The translations under genes were made by a program, and so were the position numbers. Source: Candidatus Rokuibacteriota bacterium (GTDB lineage Bacteria; Methylomirabilota; Methylomirabilia; Rokubacteriales; CSP1-6). Taken from it: a stretch of DNA of 7,242 bases. Every line of letters begins with the position of its first letter. Position 1 is the first letter of the stretch. The notes under the pieces are model-generated. The model did not search any database and was not told the origin of the DNA. It was given only the letters and a program-made list of their open reading frames with translations. This document shows, in pieces, positions 1 through 5,877 of the stretch. Location: the NCBI GenBank assembly GCA_016179165.1, contig JACORX010000076.1, positions 1 to 7,242 on the forward strand, written 5' to 3'.

Positions 1-195
1 TGCCAAAGAGACCAACAACCGAAGCGTGTCGTTCACGGCCGCGGAGTCGCGGAAGACGGCGGCGATATCAGGATCGAGGAGGACAACATTTGTCCCCTGG
101 CGATAGCGCTCGTAGTACTTACCGCGCACGGCTCCGCTGAAGTCGTATTCCGGGAGGAGATCGTCGTCGTACTCAGCCTTGCGTCTCGGACTCAT
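1..195 (-). CDS. Putative antitoxin partner of BrnT (3' end beyond window)
   Basis: Small open frame of at least 65 residues starting at ATG 195-193 and still open at the left edge. It begins MSPRRKAEYDDDLLPEYDFS, then has a VRGKYYERYRQGTN stretch and a C-terminal LDPDIAAVFRDSAAVNDTLR segment. Its start lies inside brnT (23-nt overlap, brnT stop at 175-173), with a purine-rich GAGAGAAGAAAG just upstream as a possible ribosome binding site, so the two are probably translationally coupled. I recall small proteins with this EYDFSG...RGKY...GTNVV.LDPD..VF.DS layout next to BrnT toxins, usually annotated as hypothetical. The strand-then-helix pattern at the C-terminus could be a ribbon-helix-helix DNA-binding fold like that of BrnA, but the sequence is not a typical BrnA. 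Antitoxin role is inferred from position; the frame probably stops shortly past the edge. Confidence 0.72.
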   Translation of the reverse strand, partial: MSPRRKAEYDDDLLPEYDFSGAVRGKYYERYRQGTNVVLLDPDIAAVFRDSAAVNDTLRLLVSLA

Positions 196-454
196 ACTTT
201 CTTCTCTCGCGCCGGGTTGCTCGGCGACCGCTGATGATTCGGATTCTGTCCTCACGTTCCGCGTGAACGACGGTGATCAGACGTTGACTCGTTGAAAGCC
301 CGATCGTCACGAAGCGCGACTCCTCGCCTGAATGCTGCGGTTCGGGAATCGTGCCCGCAAGAGGATCGCCGAACACCGTCGACGCCTCGTCGAAGGACAC
401 GCCGTGTTTCGCCAAGTTTCGAGCTGCCTTCGCCGGATCCCATTCGAACTGCAC
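173..454 (-). CDS. brnT: BrnT-family toxin (type II toxin-antitoxin ribonuclease)
   Basis: A 93-residue protein matching the BrnT family end to end. It has an N-terminal FEWDPAKAARNLAKHGVSF block (residues 3-21), VFGDPLAG (27-34), a central RFVTIGLS (47-54), VVHAER (62-67) and the C-terminal IRIISGRRATRRERRKYE signature (71-88). BrnT toxins have a RelE-like fold, cleave RNA and are neutralised by an adjacent DNA-binding antitoxin that represses the operon. The length is typical. The start is GTG at 454-452; the next in-frame codon group upstream meets a stop at 472-470, so no much longer form exists. No good Shine-Dalgarno is present, but a TATTAT hexamer lies 6 nt before the GTG, which suggests a leaderless transcript. 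The downstream gene overlaps it by 23 nt. Family assignment is firm; activity is inferred. Confidence 0.9.
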   Translation of the reverse strand: MQFEWDPAKAARNLAKHGVSFDEASTVFGDPLAGTIPEPQHSGEESRFVTIGLSTSQRLITVVHAEREDRIRIISGRRATRRERRKYESETQG

Positions 455-460
455 GGCGCC

Positions 461-466
461 ATAATA
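461..466 (-). promoter_or_regulatory. Candidate -10 element for the brnT operon
   Basis: On the minus strand this reads TATTAT (5 of 6 to TATAAT), ending 6 nt before the GTG start of brnT in an AT-rich patch that stands out from the GC-rich surroundings. The spacing would put transcription start at or next to the GTG, giving a leaderless message. No convincing -35 hexamer is seen 16-18 bp upstream, so this is a weak call. Confidence 0.35.
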
Positions 467-670
467 CGATTACTCACCGTTGTGCGTGTCGGCTTCTCGG
501 ACCAGCGCGTCAAGAGTCGCCGAACTAGAATTCGGTGGAACTGTGTAGCGCTGGGTACCAAGCGCGCGTCGGCAGCGTAGCACGGCGGTGCCGAGCATGG
601 CCCGTGGGTAATCTCGCACCAGAAACGCGGGTTTCGCCGGCAAGCGTGGGCCGTCTGACGCCTTGCTATG

Positions 671-701
671 CAGACCTCGGATATACGATATGCGAGGTCT
701 G
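671..701. repeat. 31-bp near-perfect palindrome downstream of the integrase
   Basis: Perfect 9-bp outer arms CAGACCTCG (671-679) and CGAGGTCTG (693-701) enclose a single G/G mismatch (680/692), then inner arms ATAT (681-684) and ATAT (688-691) around ACG. That is 13 of 14 paired positions with a 3-nt centre. It begins 29 bp past the ancestral stop of the integrase gene (730-732). There is no T-tract on either side, so it does not look like an intrinsic terminator. It could be a dimeric protein binding site, a recombinase core site or an RNA hairpin. The rest of the gene-free stretch 455-729 shows nothing else I can name. Confidence 0.7.
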
Positions 702-729
702 TGTTTCCGGTGGGGGAGCGGGTTCGGCG

Positions 730-796
730 TCACAGGGCTGTCATCCGATCCGCGGGGCTCTGGACCCCAGCCGGGCCGCGATTGAGGACGTGCGCG
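730..796 (-). pseudogene. Displaced 3' end of intI (frameshift relic)
   Basis: In a frame different from the integrase reading frame, this stretch encodes HVLNRGPAGVQSPADRMTAL and then a stop at 732-730. It matches the expected IntI C-terminus, which in relatives follows the active-site tyrosine as THVLNRGG.GV.SPLD. The two frames join in the CGCG run at 793-796, where the minus strand reads ACGCGCAC rather than the expected ACGCAC. A gain of one CG dinucleotide explains everything; removing it would restore a 334-residue integrase. It is either a real slippage mutation or a sequencing or assembly error. Confidence 0.82.
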
Positions 797-1736
797 TGTA
801 GATCATGGTGGTGTTCACGTCGTGGTGGCCGAGTAGCTCCTGGACGGTCCGGATGTCGTGGCCGTCCTCCAGCAGGTGGGTGGCGAACGAATGACGGAAG
901 GTGTGGCACGAGGCGCGCTTCGGGATGGCAGCCTTCATGAGGGCCTCCCGCACGGCCCGCTGGAGCACGGATTCGTGAAGGTGGTGCCGGCGGCGCTGGC
1001 CGGTGGCGCGCTCCACGTAGATTCGGGTGGCCGGAAACACCCATTGCCAGGGCCACTCGCGGCCGGCGTTCGGGTACTTGCGCGCCAGGGCCGACGGCAG
1101 CTCCACCCAGCCGGCGCCGTGACGAAGATCCATCTCGTGCTGCTGCTTTACCGCCTCGAGGTGACGGGTCAGGTCTGCTTTCACGACGGCCGGCAGCATC
1201 GTCACTCGATCCTTGTCCCCCTTGCCACTGCGGACGACGAGCTGGTTCCGCGCGAAGTCGACATCCTTCACCCGGAGGTGCGCGCATTCGAGCAGCCGCA
1301 GGCCGGCGCCGTAGAGGAGCATGGCCATCAGACGGGGCACGCCGTGCATCTGGAGGAGGAGGGTCCGAACCTCGTCTCGGGTGAGCACGACAGGGAGCCG
1401 CGCCGGGCGCTTCGCCCGGACCACGTCGTCCAGCCATGGCAGGTCTTGTTCGAGAACGTCGCGATAGAGGAACAGGAGCGCGCTCAGTGCCTGGTTCTGG
1501 GTCGACGCCTCCACGTTGCCCTCGACGGCGAGCGAGCTGAGGAACTTCGTGATCTCGGGTGCGCCCATCTCGGCTGGATGGCGCTTGCCGTGGAAGAATA
1601 TGAAGCGGCGGATCCACGCCAAATAGGTACTCTCGGTGCGCCGGCTGTAATGCCGGACGCGCGCGGCTTCCCGGACGCGGTCGAAAAGTCGAGGCGCGCG
1701 CGAGGGGGATGGGTCGGGCTCACGCACCTCCCGCAT
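741..1736 (-). CDS. intI: Integron integrase (IntI, tyrosine recombinase), C-terminal frameshift
   Basis: A 331-residue tyrosine recombinase. The N-terminal SAM-like DNA-binding domain spans about residues 17-105, with HYSRRTESTYLAWIRRFIFF at 29-48; the catalytic domain follows. Catalytic residues are all present: R147 (GAGLRLLE), K172 (GKGDKD), H278 and R281 (CHTFRHSF), H304 (LLGHHDV) and nucleophile Y313 (TTMIYT). The segment VELPSALARKYPNAGREWPW (211-230) is the extra-helix patch that separates IntI from XerC/D. IntI inserts and excises cassettes at attI and attC. After T314 the frame departs from the family: the usual tail HVLNRGPAGVQSPADRMTAL is encoded in the neighbouring frame (see 730-796). 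I chose ATG 1736 because family similarity begins near residue 16; no ribosome binding site decides it, and the frame is open upstream to a TTG at 1835. No cassette array is visible. Confidence 0.88.
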   Translation of the reverse strand: MREVREPDPSPSRAPRLFDRVREAARVRHYSRRTESTYLAWIRRFIFFHGKRHPAEMGAPEITKFLSSLAVEGNVEASTQNQALSALLFLYRDVLEQDLPWLDDVVRAKRPARLPVVLTRDEVRTLLLQMHGVPRLMAMLLYGAGLRLLECAHLRVKDVDFARNQLVVRSGKGDKDRVTMLPAVVKADLTRHLEAVKQQHEMDLRHGAGWVELPSALARKYPNAGREWPWQWVFPATRIYVERATGQRRRHHLHESVLQRAVREALMKAAIPKRASCHTFRHSFATHLLEDGHDIRTVQELLGHHDVNTTMIYTRTSSIAARLGSRAPRIG

Positions 1737-1861
1737 GGCGCCGGCCGCGCACACATACCGGACCCCGGTGCTCGCCCCAGCAGCCACGGTGTGGAGGATA
1801 GCCCCTTCCCCCACCGGGTTCAAGGGAGTGGACAAATCGATACAGCGATCGCCACGGCGGT

Positions 1862-1890
1862 TTGACCCGGCCCTCGCGATCTGGCACGAT
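1862..1890 (+). promoter_or_regulatory. Candidate sigma-70-type promoter of the KAS III operon
   Basis: TTGACC (1862-1867, 5 of 6 to the -35 consensus) and CACGAT (1885-1890, 3 of 6 to the -10) are separated by 17 bp. Initiation would fall near 1897, leaving a very short leader that holds the ribosome binding site GAGGGAG (1898-1904) of the gene starting at 1910. The -35 match and spacing are good but the -10 is poor. It lies in the divergent region between intI and the operon. Confidence 0.38.
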
Positions 1891-1909
1891 CAGCGCCGAG
1901 GGAGATGCC

Positions 1910-3769
1910 ATGAAGCCATTCGTGATCAATCGCTACGGCCGCATCGTCTTCCCGTTCAACTTCTTCCCCGAGCTCGACTTCTCCATCTTCCAGACGCTCG
2001 ACCAGTTCGCGGCCGTCATCAAGCGCGACTTCGAGGAGAAGGCGCCCACCGAGGCCGACATCGTGGCGCGCGTGGAGTCCCGGGGCTACACGGGCCGCTA
2101 CGAGGTCTTGCGCGACCTGGCGCTCCACCTCTTCTGGGTCAACCGCTACGCGATGACCATGTACGAGAAGCGCCCGACGCGCTGGCGCGATGTTCCAAGG
2201 CAGCGCGACGATGTTTTCTTGCCCGTGTTCGCGGCCCGGGACAGCGATGAGATGACGGCCGCCATCGAGGCCGCCTACCGGTCGCTGCCGCCAACCTGGG
2301 ACGAGGGGACCGAGGACAAGGTCTGCCGCGTGTTGCTGGACCTCTTCCGCCACAAGAAGGGCGCCGGCGACGAGCTGCCGGCCATCAAGCCGACAGTCGG
2401 CGAGATCCTCGCGAACCCGAAGAACCTGACCTACCACCTGCTGGCGTACGACCCGGACTACCCGGGCTACGGCCATGACGACATCATCGAGTTCGCCCAT
2501 GGCGTCCCCGAGCTGGAAGCGCTCATGCGGCAGGCGATGGTCCTGCACAACCAGTACCGCTGGGACCGCGCCAAGACGCGCCTCACCGAGGTGGGCCGGC
2601 TCCACGACGACGACTTCGTGGTGGTCTTCCACCCGCGCGGCGACGACGTCCTGCGGTTCATCCGCCGGGTCAAGGGCGCGCAGCGGGTCCGGCCGCGCAG
2701 GCCCGCGCCGTCGGAGTCGCGCCGGCCGGTCCGGCCCTACCCGCCGATCGACGTGCGTGCGCGCTTCGCGGTCATGCCGCGGATCGAGGCCATCGCGGTC
2801 TACAAGGGCGAGCGGCCCTGCACCAACGACGATCTCGTCCGCAACGCCGCCTACTGCTGGTCGCCGATGACGGTGGAGGAGATCCGGGAGAAGACCGGCA
2901 TCGAGCAGCGGCTCTACACCGAGCTCGATCTCGACCAGATGGCGCTCCTGGCGGCGCGGCGGGCGCTCGAGAAGTCGGGGCGCAAGGCCGAGGAGATCGG
3001 CGCGGTACTGTTCTGTTCCTGCACCAGCTCCAAGATGATGCCGTCGCTCGCGACCTGGCTCTCCGGCCAGCTCGGCATGTTCCAGACCCACGCCTCATGC
3101 GACATCGTGGCGGCCTGCGCCGGGCTGCCGTACGGGCTCAGCGAGGCGGTGCGGCTGCTCCAGGAAGTCGAGCGGCCCATCCTGGTCGTGTGCGGGGAGA
3201 AGTTCTCGGACAAGATCGGGACGGTGCGGACCTCGCGGATGATCTTCGGCGACGGTGCCGCCGCCCTCGTGGTCGGTCCCGCCCCAGCCGGCGCCGCCCA
3301 CGACATCGAGGTGCTCCAGACCTACGCGAGCGGGCCCATGTCGGAGGTGGACTCGATCATCTGGCCGAATCCGGAGTTCGACAACAACATCACGGTCTAC
3401 GGACCCGAGGTCCGCGCTCTGGCCAAGCGCTACCTGGTCCAGATGCTGGACGAGCTCCGCGCCCTGCCTCATCCCGATGGGCTCGCCGGCGCTTCGCTCC
3501 TCGACGCCGTGGACCTGATCGTCCCGCACCAGGCCAACAAGACCATGGTGGTGAGCCTTGCCCAGGCGGCCGGCGTCGCGCCCGAGCGCCTGTACTTCAA
3601 CATCGAGCGCGTCGGCAACACGTCATCGGCCAGCATCCCGATCGCGCTCCACGATGCCGTGCAGGAGGGCGTGATCACCCGGCCGGTGCGCGTCTTCGCG
3701 CCGGGCTTCGGCGCCGGCGCCGTGGGCGGCTACGCGGTCCTCCGCGTCGATCCCGCCGTCGTGGCATAA
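1910..3769 (+). CDS. Unknown N-terminal region fused to ketoacyl synthase III (KAS III) domain
   Basis: A 619-residue two-part protein. Residues 1-255 match no family I recognise: an aromatic-rich start (RYGRIVFPFNFFPELDFSIF, 8-27), then a mostly helical-looking, charged region ending at VVVFHPRGDDVLRFIRRVKG. A Pro/Arg-rich linker (about 256-283) follows. Residues ~288-616 form a full KAS III/thiolase-fold domain with the Cys-His-Asn triad: C403 (AACAG), H540 (VPHQAN) and N570 (VGNTSSASIP), plus a C-terminal GFGAGAVGGYAVL loop. KAS III enzymes condense an acyl thioester with malonyl-ACP or a similar nucleophile in fatty acid or secondary metabolism; intact residues suggest real condensation. 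Stand-alone FabH is about 320 residues, so this is roughly double. ATG 1910 is supported by GAGGGAG 5 nt upstream; an in-frame TTG at 1862 is less likely. It is the first gene of a three-gene operon. The substrate is unknown. Confidence 0.88.
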   Translation: MKPFVINRYGRIVFPFNFFPELDFSIFQTLDQFAAVIKRDFEEKAPTEADIVARVESRGYTGRYEVLRDLALHLFWVNRYAMTMYEKRPTRWRDVPRQRDDVFLPVFAARDSDEMTAAIEAAYRSLPPTWDEGTEDKVCRVLLDLFRHKKGAGDELPAIKPTVGEILANPKNLTYHLLAYDPDYPGYGHDDIIEFAHGVPELEALMRQAMVLHNQYRWDRAKTRLTEVGRLHDDDFVVVFHPRGDDVLRFIRRVKGAQRVRPRRPAPSESRRPVRPYPPIDVRARFAVMPRIEAIAVYKGERPCTNDDLVRNAAYCWSPMTVEEIREKTGIEQRLYTELDLDQMALLAARRALEKSGRKAEEIGAVLFCSCTSSKMMPSLATWLSGQLGMFQTHASCDIVAACAGLPYGLSEAVRLLQEVERPILVVCGEKFSDKIGTVRTSRMIFGDGAAALVVGPAPAGAAHDIEVLQTYASGPMSEVDSIIWPNPEFDNNITVYGPEVRALAKRYLVQMLDELRALPHPDGLAGASLLDAVDLIVPHQANKTMVVSLAQAAGVAPERLYFNIERVGNTSSASIPIALHDAVQEGVITRPVRVFAPGFGAGAVGGYAVLRVDPAVVA

Positions 3770-3794
3770 ACCCACGCCCACACAAGGAGATTCC

Positions 3795-4364
3795 ATGACC
3801 AACGACGAGAAGGAGAACCTCGGCCCGCTGGGGCCGCTCGTAGGCACGTGGGAAGGCGACAAGGGCGACGACACCGCGCCCTCGGACGACCGGGGCACGG
3901 AGAAGAACAGGTTCCGCGAGCGCATGACCTTCGAGCCCATCGGGCTCGTGGAGAACCACGAGCAGAAACTGTACGGATTGAAATACTCCACGGTGGCCTG
4001 GCGGATCGGCGAAGCGGAGGCGTTCCACCAGGAGGTAGGGTACTGGCTGTGGGACGCCAAGGCCCGGCAGGTCATGCGGTGCTTCATCGTGCCGCGAGGG
4101 GTGGTTGTCCTCGCGGGGGGCACCGTGAAGCCCGGCGCCAAAACCTTCAAGCTCTCCGCCACGGTCGGTTCGCGCACTTACGGGATCTGCTCAAACCTGT
4201 TCCTGGACAAGGAGTTCAAGACCGTCAGGTACGAATTAAAGATCACGGTGCACGGCGAGAACAGCTTCAGCTATGACGAAGATAGCCAGCTGAAGATGAA
4301 AGGACGCGCCAAGATCTTCCACCATCGGGACAAGAACACCGTCACGCGAGTGCCCGATCGATGA
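3795..4364 (+). CDS. Nitrobindin/FABP-like heme-binding beta-barrel protein
   Basis: A 189-residue protein resembling the THAP4 heme-binding/nitrobindin-like FABP family. Residues 11-24 (PLGPLVGTWEGDKG) carry the family's LxGLVGTWxGxG hallmark. RERMTFEPIG (41-50), FHQEVGYWLWD (78-88) and the turn VPRGVVVLAGGT (99-110) follow the family pattern, and the end FHHRDKNTVTRV (175-186) matches the closing strand. In nitrobindins a C-terminal-region histidine ligates ferric heme; H176 or H177 could do so, which is inference. There is no signal peptide or membrane segment, so it is probably cytosolic. A strong AAGGAG (3784-3789) precedes ATG 3795 by 5 nt, and the previous gene ends 25 nt upstream. Its stop overlaps the next start (ATGA). 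The second half has more A/T-ending codons than its neighbours. It could bind heme, a fatty acid or another hydrophobic ligand. Confidence 0.83.
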   Translation: MTNDEKENLGPLGPLVGTWEGDKGDDTAPSDDRGTEKNRFRERMTFEPIGLVENHEQKLYGLKYSTVAWRIGEAEAFHQEVGYWLWDAKARQVMRCFIVPRGVVVLAGGTVKPGAKTFKLSATVGSRTYGICSNLFLDKEFKTVRYELKITVHGENSFSYDEDSQLKMKGRAKIFHHRDKNTVTRVPDR

Positions 4365-5380
4365 AGCTCGGGATCTACCTGAACGCGCAGCACCCGGCCG
4401 GCGACGATCCCGCGCGCCGCTTCGGCGAGACAATCGAGCAGGCGCGGCTGATCCGCAGGCTGGGGTTCGACTCGATCTGGGGAGGGGAGCATCACGTCAC
4501 TCCGGGATTCCACTACTTCCCGCTCCTGCCGATGCTGCAGCGCTTAGCATCCGAGGTTGAGGGGATGTGGGTGGGGACGAACCTGGTCCTGCTTCCGCTG
4601 CACAACCCGGTCGAGCTGGCCGAGGTCGGCGCCTTCCTCGACGTGGTCACGGGTGGTCGATTCATGCTCGGCGTGGGCCTCGGCTACCGGACGGAGGAGT
4701 TCGCCGTCTTCAAGGTGCCGATGGCCGAGCGGGTGAGCCGCCTCGCGGAGGGGGTCGAGATCATCAGCCGCCTCTGGACCGAGGACCGGGTCACGCACCA
4801 TGGACGCCACTGGCAGCTCGACGACGTGGGCATCCATCCGCGGCCCTTGCAGCAGCCGCGGCCGCCGATCCTGGTCGGCTCGCAGGTGTCCGCCGGGATC
4901 GCGCGCGCGGCCCGCATCGCCGACGGCTGGCTGGTGGTGCCGGTCCCCACCGTGGACGAATTCGCCGCGGAGGCGGCAGCCTTCGCGGCAGCCAGGACCG
5001 CGGCGGGCCTGCCGCCGAGCCGGCACATCTGTCGTCTGCTCGAGGTGGTGTGCGCGCCCGACGAGGAGACCGCCATCCGCCGCGCGGCGCCCTTCCTGCT
5101 GGAAAAATACTCCGCCTACCTGTCGTGGGGGCTCGCCGGGGTCACCATCGATCCTGCCGCCAAGCCCGAAGACCAGCTGCGACGCCTGGCCAAGGACCGG
5201 TTCGCACTCGGCTCGCCCGCGCAGGTGATCGAGGCCCTGCTCGCCCAGCACAAGGCCGGCGTCACCCACGCCACCATGCGTGTGAGCTGGCCGGGGATGC
5301 GGCAGGATGACATCCTGGCCGGCATCGAGCTGCTCGGGCGCGAGGTCCTGCCCGAGGTCCGCCGGCGCGCGCTACTTTGA
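4361..5380 (+). CDS. Luciferase-like (LLM class) flavin/F420-dependent oxidoreductase
   Basis: A 339-residue TIM-barrel enzyme of the bacterial luciferase-like superfamily. Marks are the N-terminal MKLGIYL strand, ARLIRRLGFDSIWGGEHH (28-45), NPVELAEVGAFLDVVTGGRF (82-101) with GVGLGYRTEEF (104-114), AERVSRLAEGVEIISRLWTE (122-141), then HPRPLQQPRPPILVGS (159-174) and ARIADGW (184-190). Members use reduced FMN or coenzyme F420 for monooxygenation or hydride transfer; the sequence alone does not tell me which cofactor or substrate applies. It is full length and presumably cytosolic. Its ATG overlaps the stop of the preceding gene by 4 nt and has no clear Shine-Dalgarno, so translation is likely coupled. 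It ends only 20 bp before the convergent vapC stop, with no obvious terminator hairpin between; a REP-like repeat sits there instead. Confidence 0.9.
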   Translation: MKLGIYLNAQHPAGDDPARRFGETIEQARLIRRLGFDSIWGGEHHVTPGFHYFPLLPMLQRLASEVEGMWVGTNLVLLPLHNPVELAEVGAFLDVVTGGRFMLGVGLGYRTEEFAVFKVPMAERVSRLAEGVEIISRLWTEDRVTHHGRHWQLDDVGIHPRPLQQPRPPILVGSQVSAGIARAARIADGWLVVPVPTVDEFAAEAAAFAAARTAAGLPPSRHICRLLEVVCAPDEETAIRRAAPFLLEKYSAYLSWGLAGVTIDPAAKPEDQLRRLAKDRFALGSPAQVIEALLAQHKAGVTHATMRVSWPGMRQDDILAGIELLGREVLPEVRRRALL

Positions 5381-5396
5381 GGCCCGAGGTGCCCCA

Positions 5397-5412
5397 GAGG
5401 TCAGGTCTTGAC
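5397..5412 (+). repeat. REP-like repeat copy at the vapC 3' end
   Basis: GAGGTCAGGTCTTGAC shares the 13-bp core GGTCAGGTCTTGA (5399-5411) with both arms of the 6159-6254 element. It lies between the convergent LLM and vapC genes, and the vapC stop codon (TCA at 5401-5403 on this strand) is part of the core. The final residues of VapC (VKT) are also encoded by it. I recall this sequence as a common intergenic repeat in GC-rich environmental genomes. Confidence 0.62.
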
Positions 5413-5877
5413 CCGGACGCCGATTCGCCCCGCCGCCTGCTGAAGTCGCTTGTCGGCAGTCGCTATAGGGGCGGCGTGCGACATAGCCAGCGCAAGGTAG
5501 AGGCAGTCATAGACCGGATGCCCGAGCTCGACGGCCAGTCGAGCGGCAGACGGAAGGAGCATCGCTGAAGGCGTCCAGGCGATTCCCAGGGCGAGCAAAT
5601 TCGTGATGGCCTGCTCGACGTCCGCCCGTTCCATCTCATGGCGACGGAGCTTCTTCCACCAGGCGTTGGTCGCCTCGACGGCCATCAGGTCTGGAGCGAG
5701 CAGGGTAGAGTCGCTTTCGAGCAGCTGGTCGGCTCCGGACCTGTCCGGCTCGTTGGCAAACCACAGAAATGCGATCGAGGCGTCGACGACGATGGGCTCC
5801 GAGATCGCCGAAGTGGATCGCGACCCGCGCGAGCGCGTGCGCCGGGCGGGCGTTTTCGCGGCTCGGCGTGGCGTCAT
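5401..5877 (-). CDS. vapC: VapC-type PIN-domain ribonuclease toxin
   Basis: A 158-residue PIN-domain toxin. The acidic active-site set is present: D32 in VVDASIAFLWF, E68 in LMAVEATNAW, D124 in HPVYDCLYLALA and D142 in PIATADKRL. VapC toxins are Mg2+-dependent RNases that cleave tRNA or rRNA and are held inactive by a VapB partner. The start ATG 5877-5875 overlaps the vapB stop as ATGA, which supports this start although it gives a basic extension (about residues 1-26, many Arg/Ser/Ala) before the PIN core. No other Met lies before the core. The stop falls inside a REP-like repeat, so the last few codons may have been replaced by it. No catalytic residue is missing, so it could be active. Confidence 0.91.
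   Translation of the reverse strand: MTPRRAAKTPARRTRSRGSRSTSAISEPIVVDASIAFLWFANEPDRSGADQLLESDSTLLAPDLMAVEATNAWWKKLRRHEMERADVEQAITNLLALGIAWTPSAMLLPSAARLAVELGHPVYDCLYLALAMSHAAPIATADKRLQQAAGRIGVRVKT

Noticed and set aside
520..535. Short hairpin CCGAA...TTCGG with a 6-nt loop as a possible attC or terminator
   Set aside because: Only a 5-bp stem, no GTTRRRY/RYYYAAC core boxes and no T-tract.
671..701. Intrinsic terminator for intI
   Set aside because: No T-run follows the stem on either strand, so it is recorded as a palindrome of unknown role.
1737..1835. In-frame 33-codon N-terminal extension of IntI from TTG 1835
   Set aside because: It has no similarity to IntI N-termini and starts on a rare codon; the homologous region begins after ATG 1736. 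The true start remains uncertain.
858..1865. Long open frame (335 codons) on the plus strand opposite intI
   Set aside because: Antisense shadow of the integrase in high-GC DNA; its protein has no recognisable motifs, while the opposite strand carries all IntI catalytic residues.
1820..3091. Long open frame (423 codons) on the minus strand opposite the KAS gene
   Set aside because: Codon-position shadow of the 1910-3769 gene; low-complexity Arg/Leu/Val/Asp composition with no domain.
3097..3798. 233-codon plus-strand frame inside the KAS domain region
   Set aside because: Arg/Pro/Gly/Ala-rich out-of-frame translation of a clear KAS III domain.
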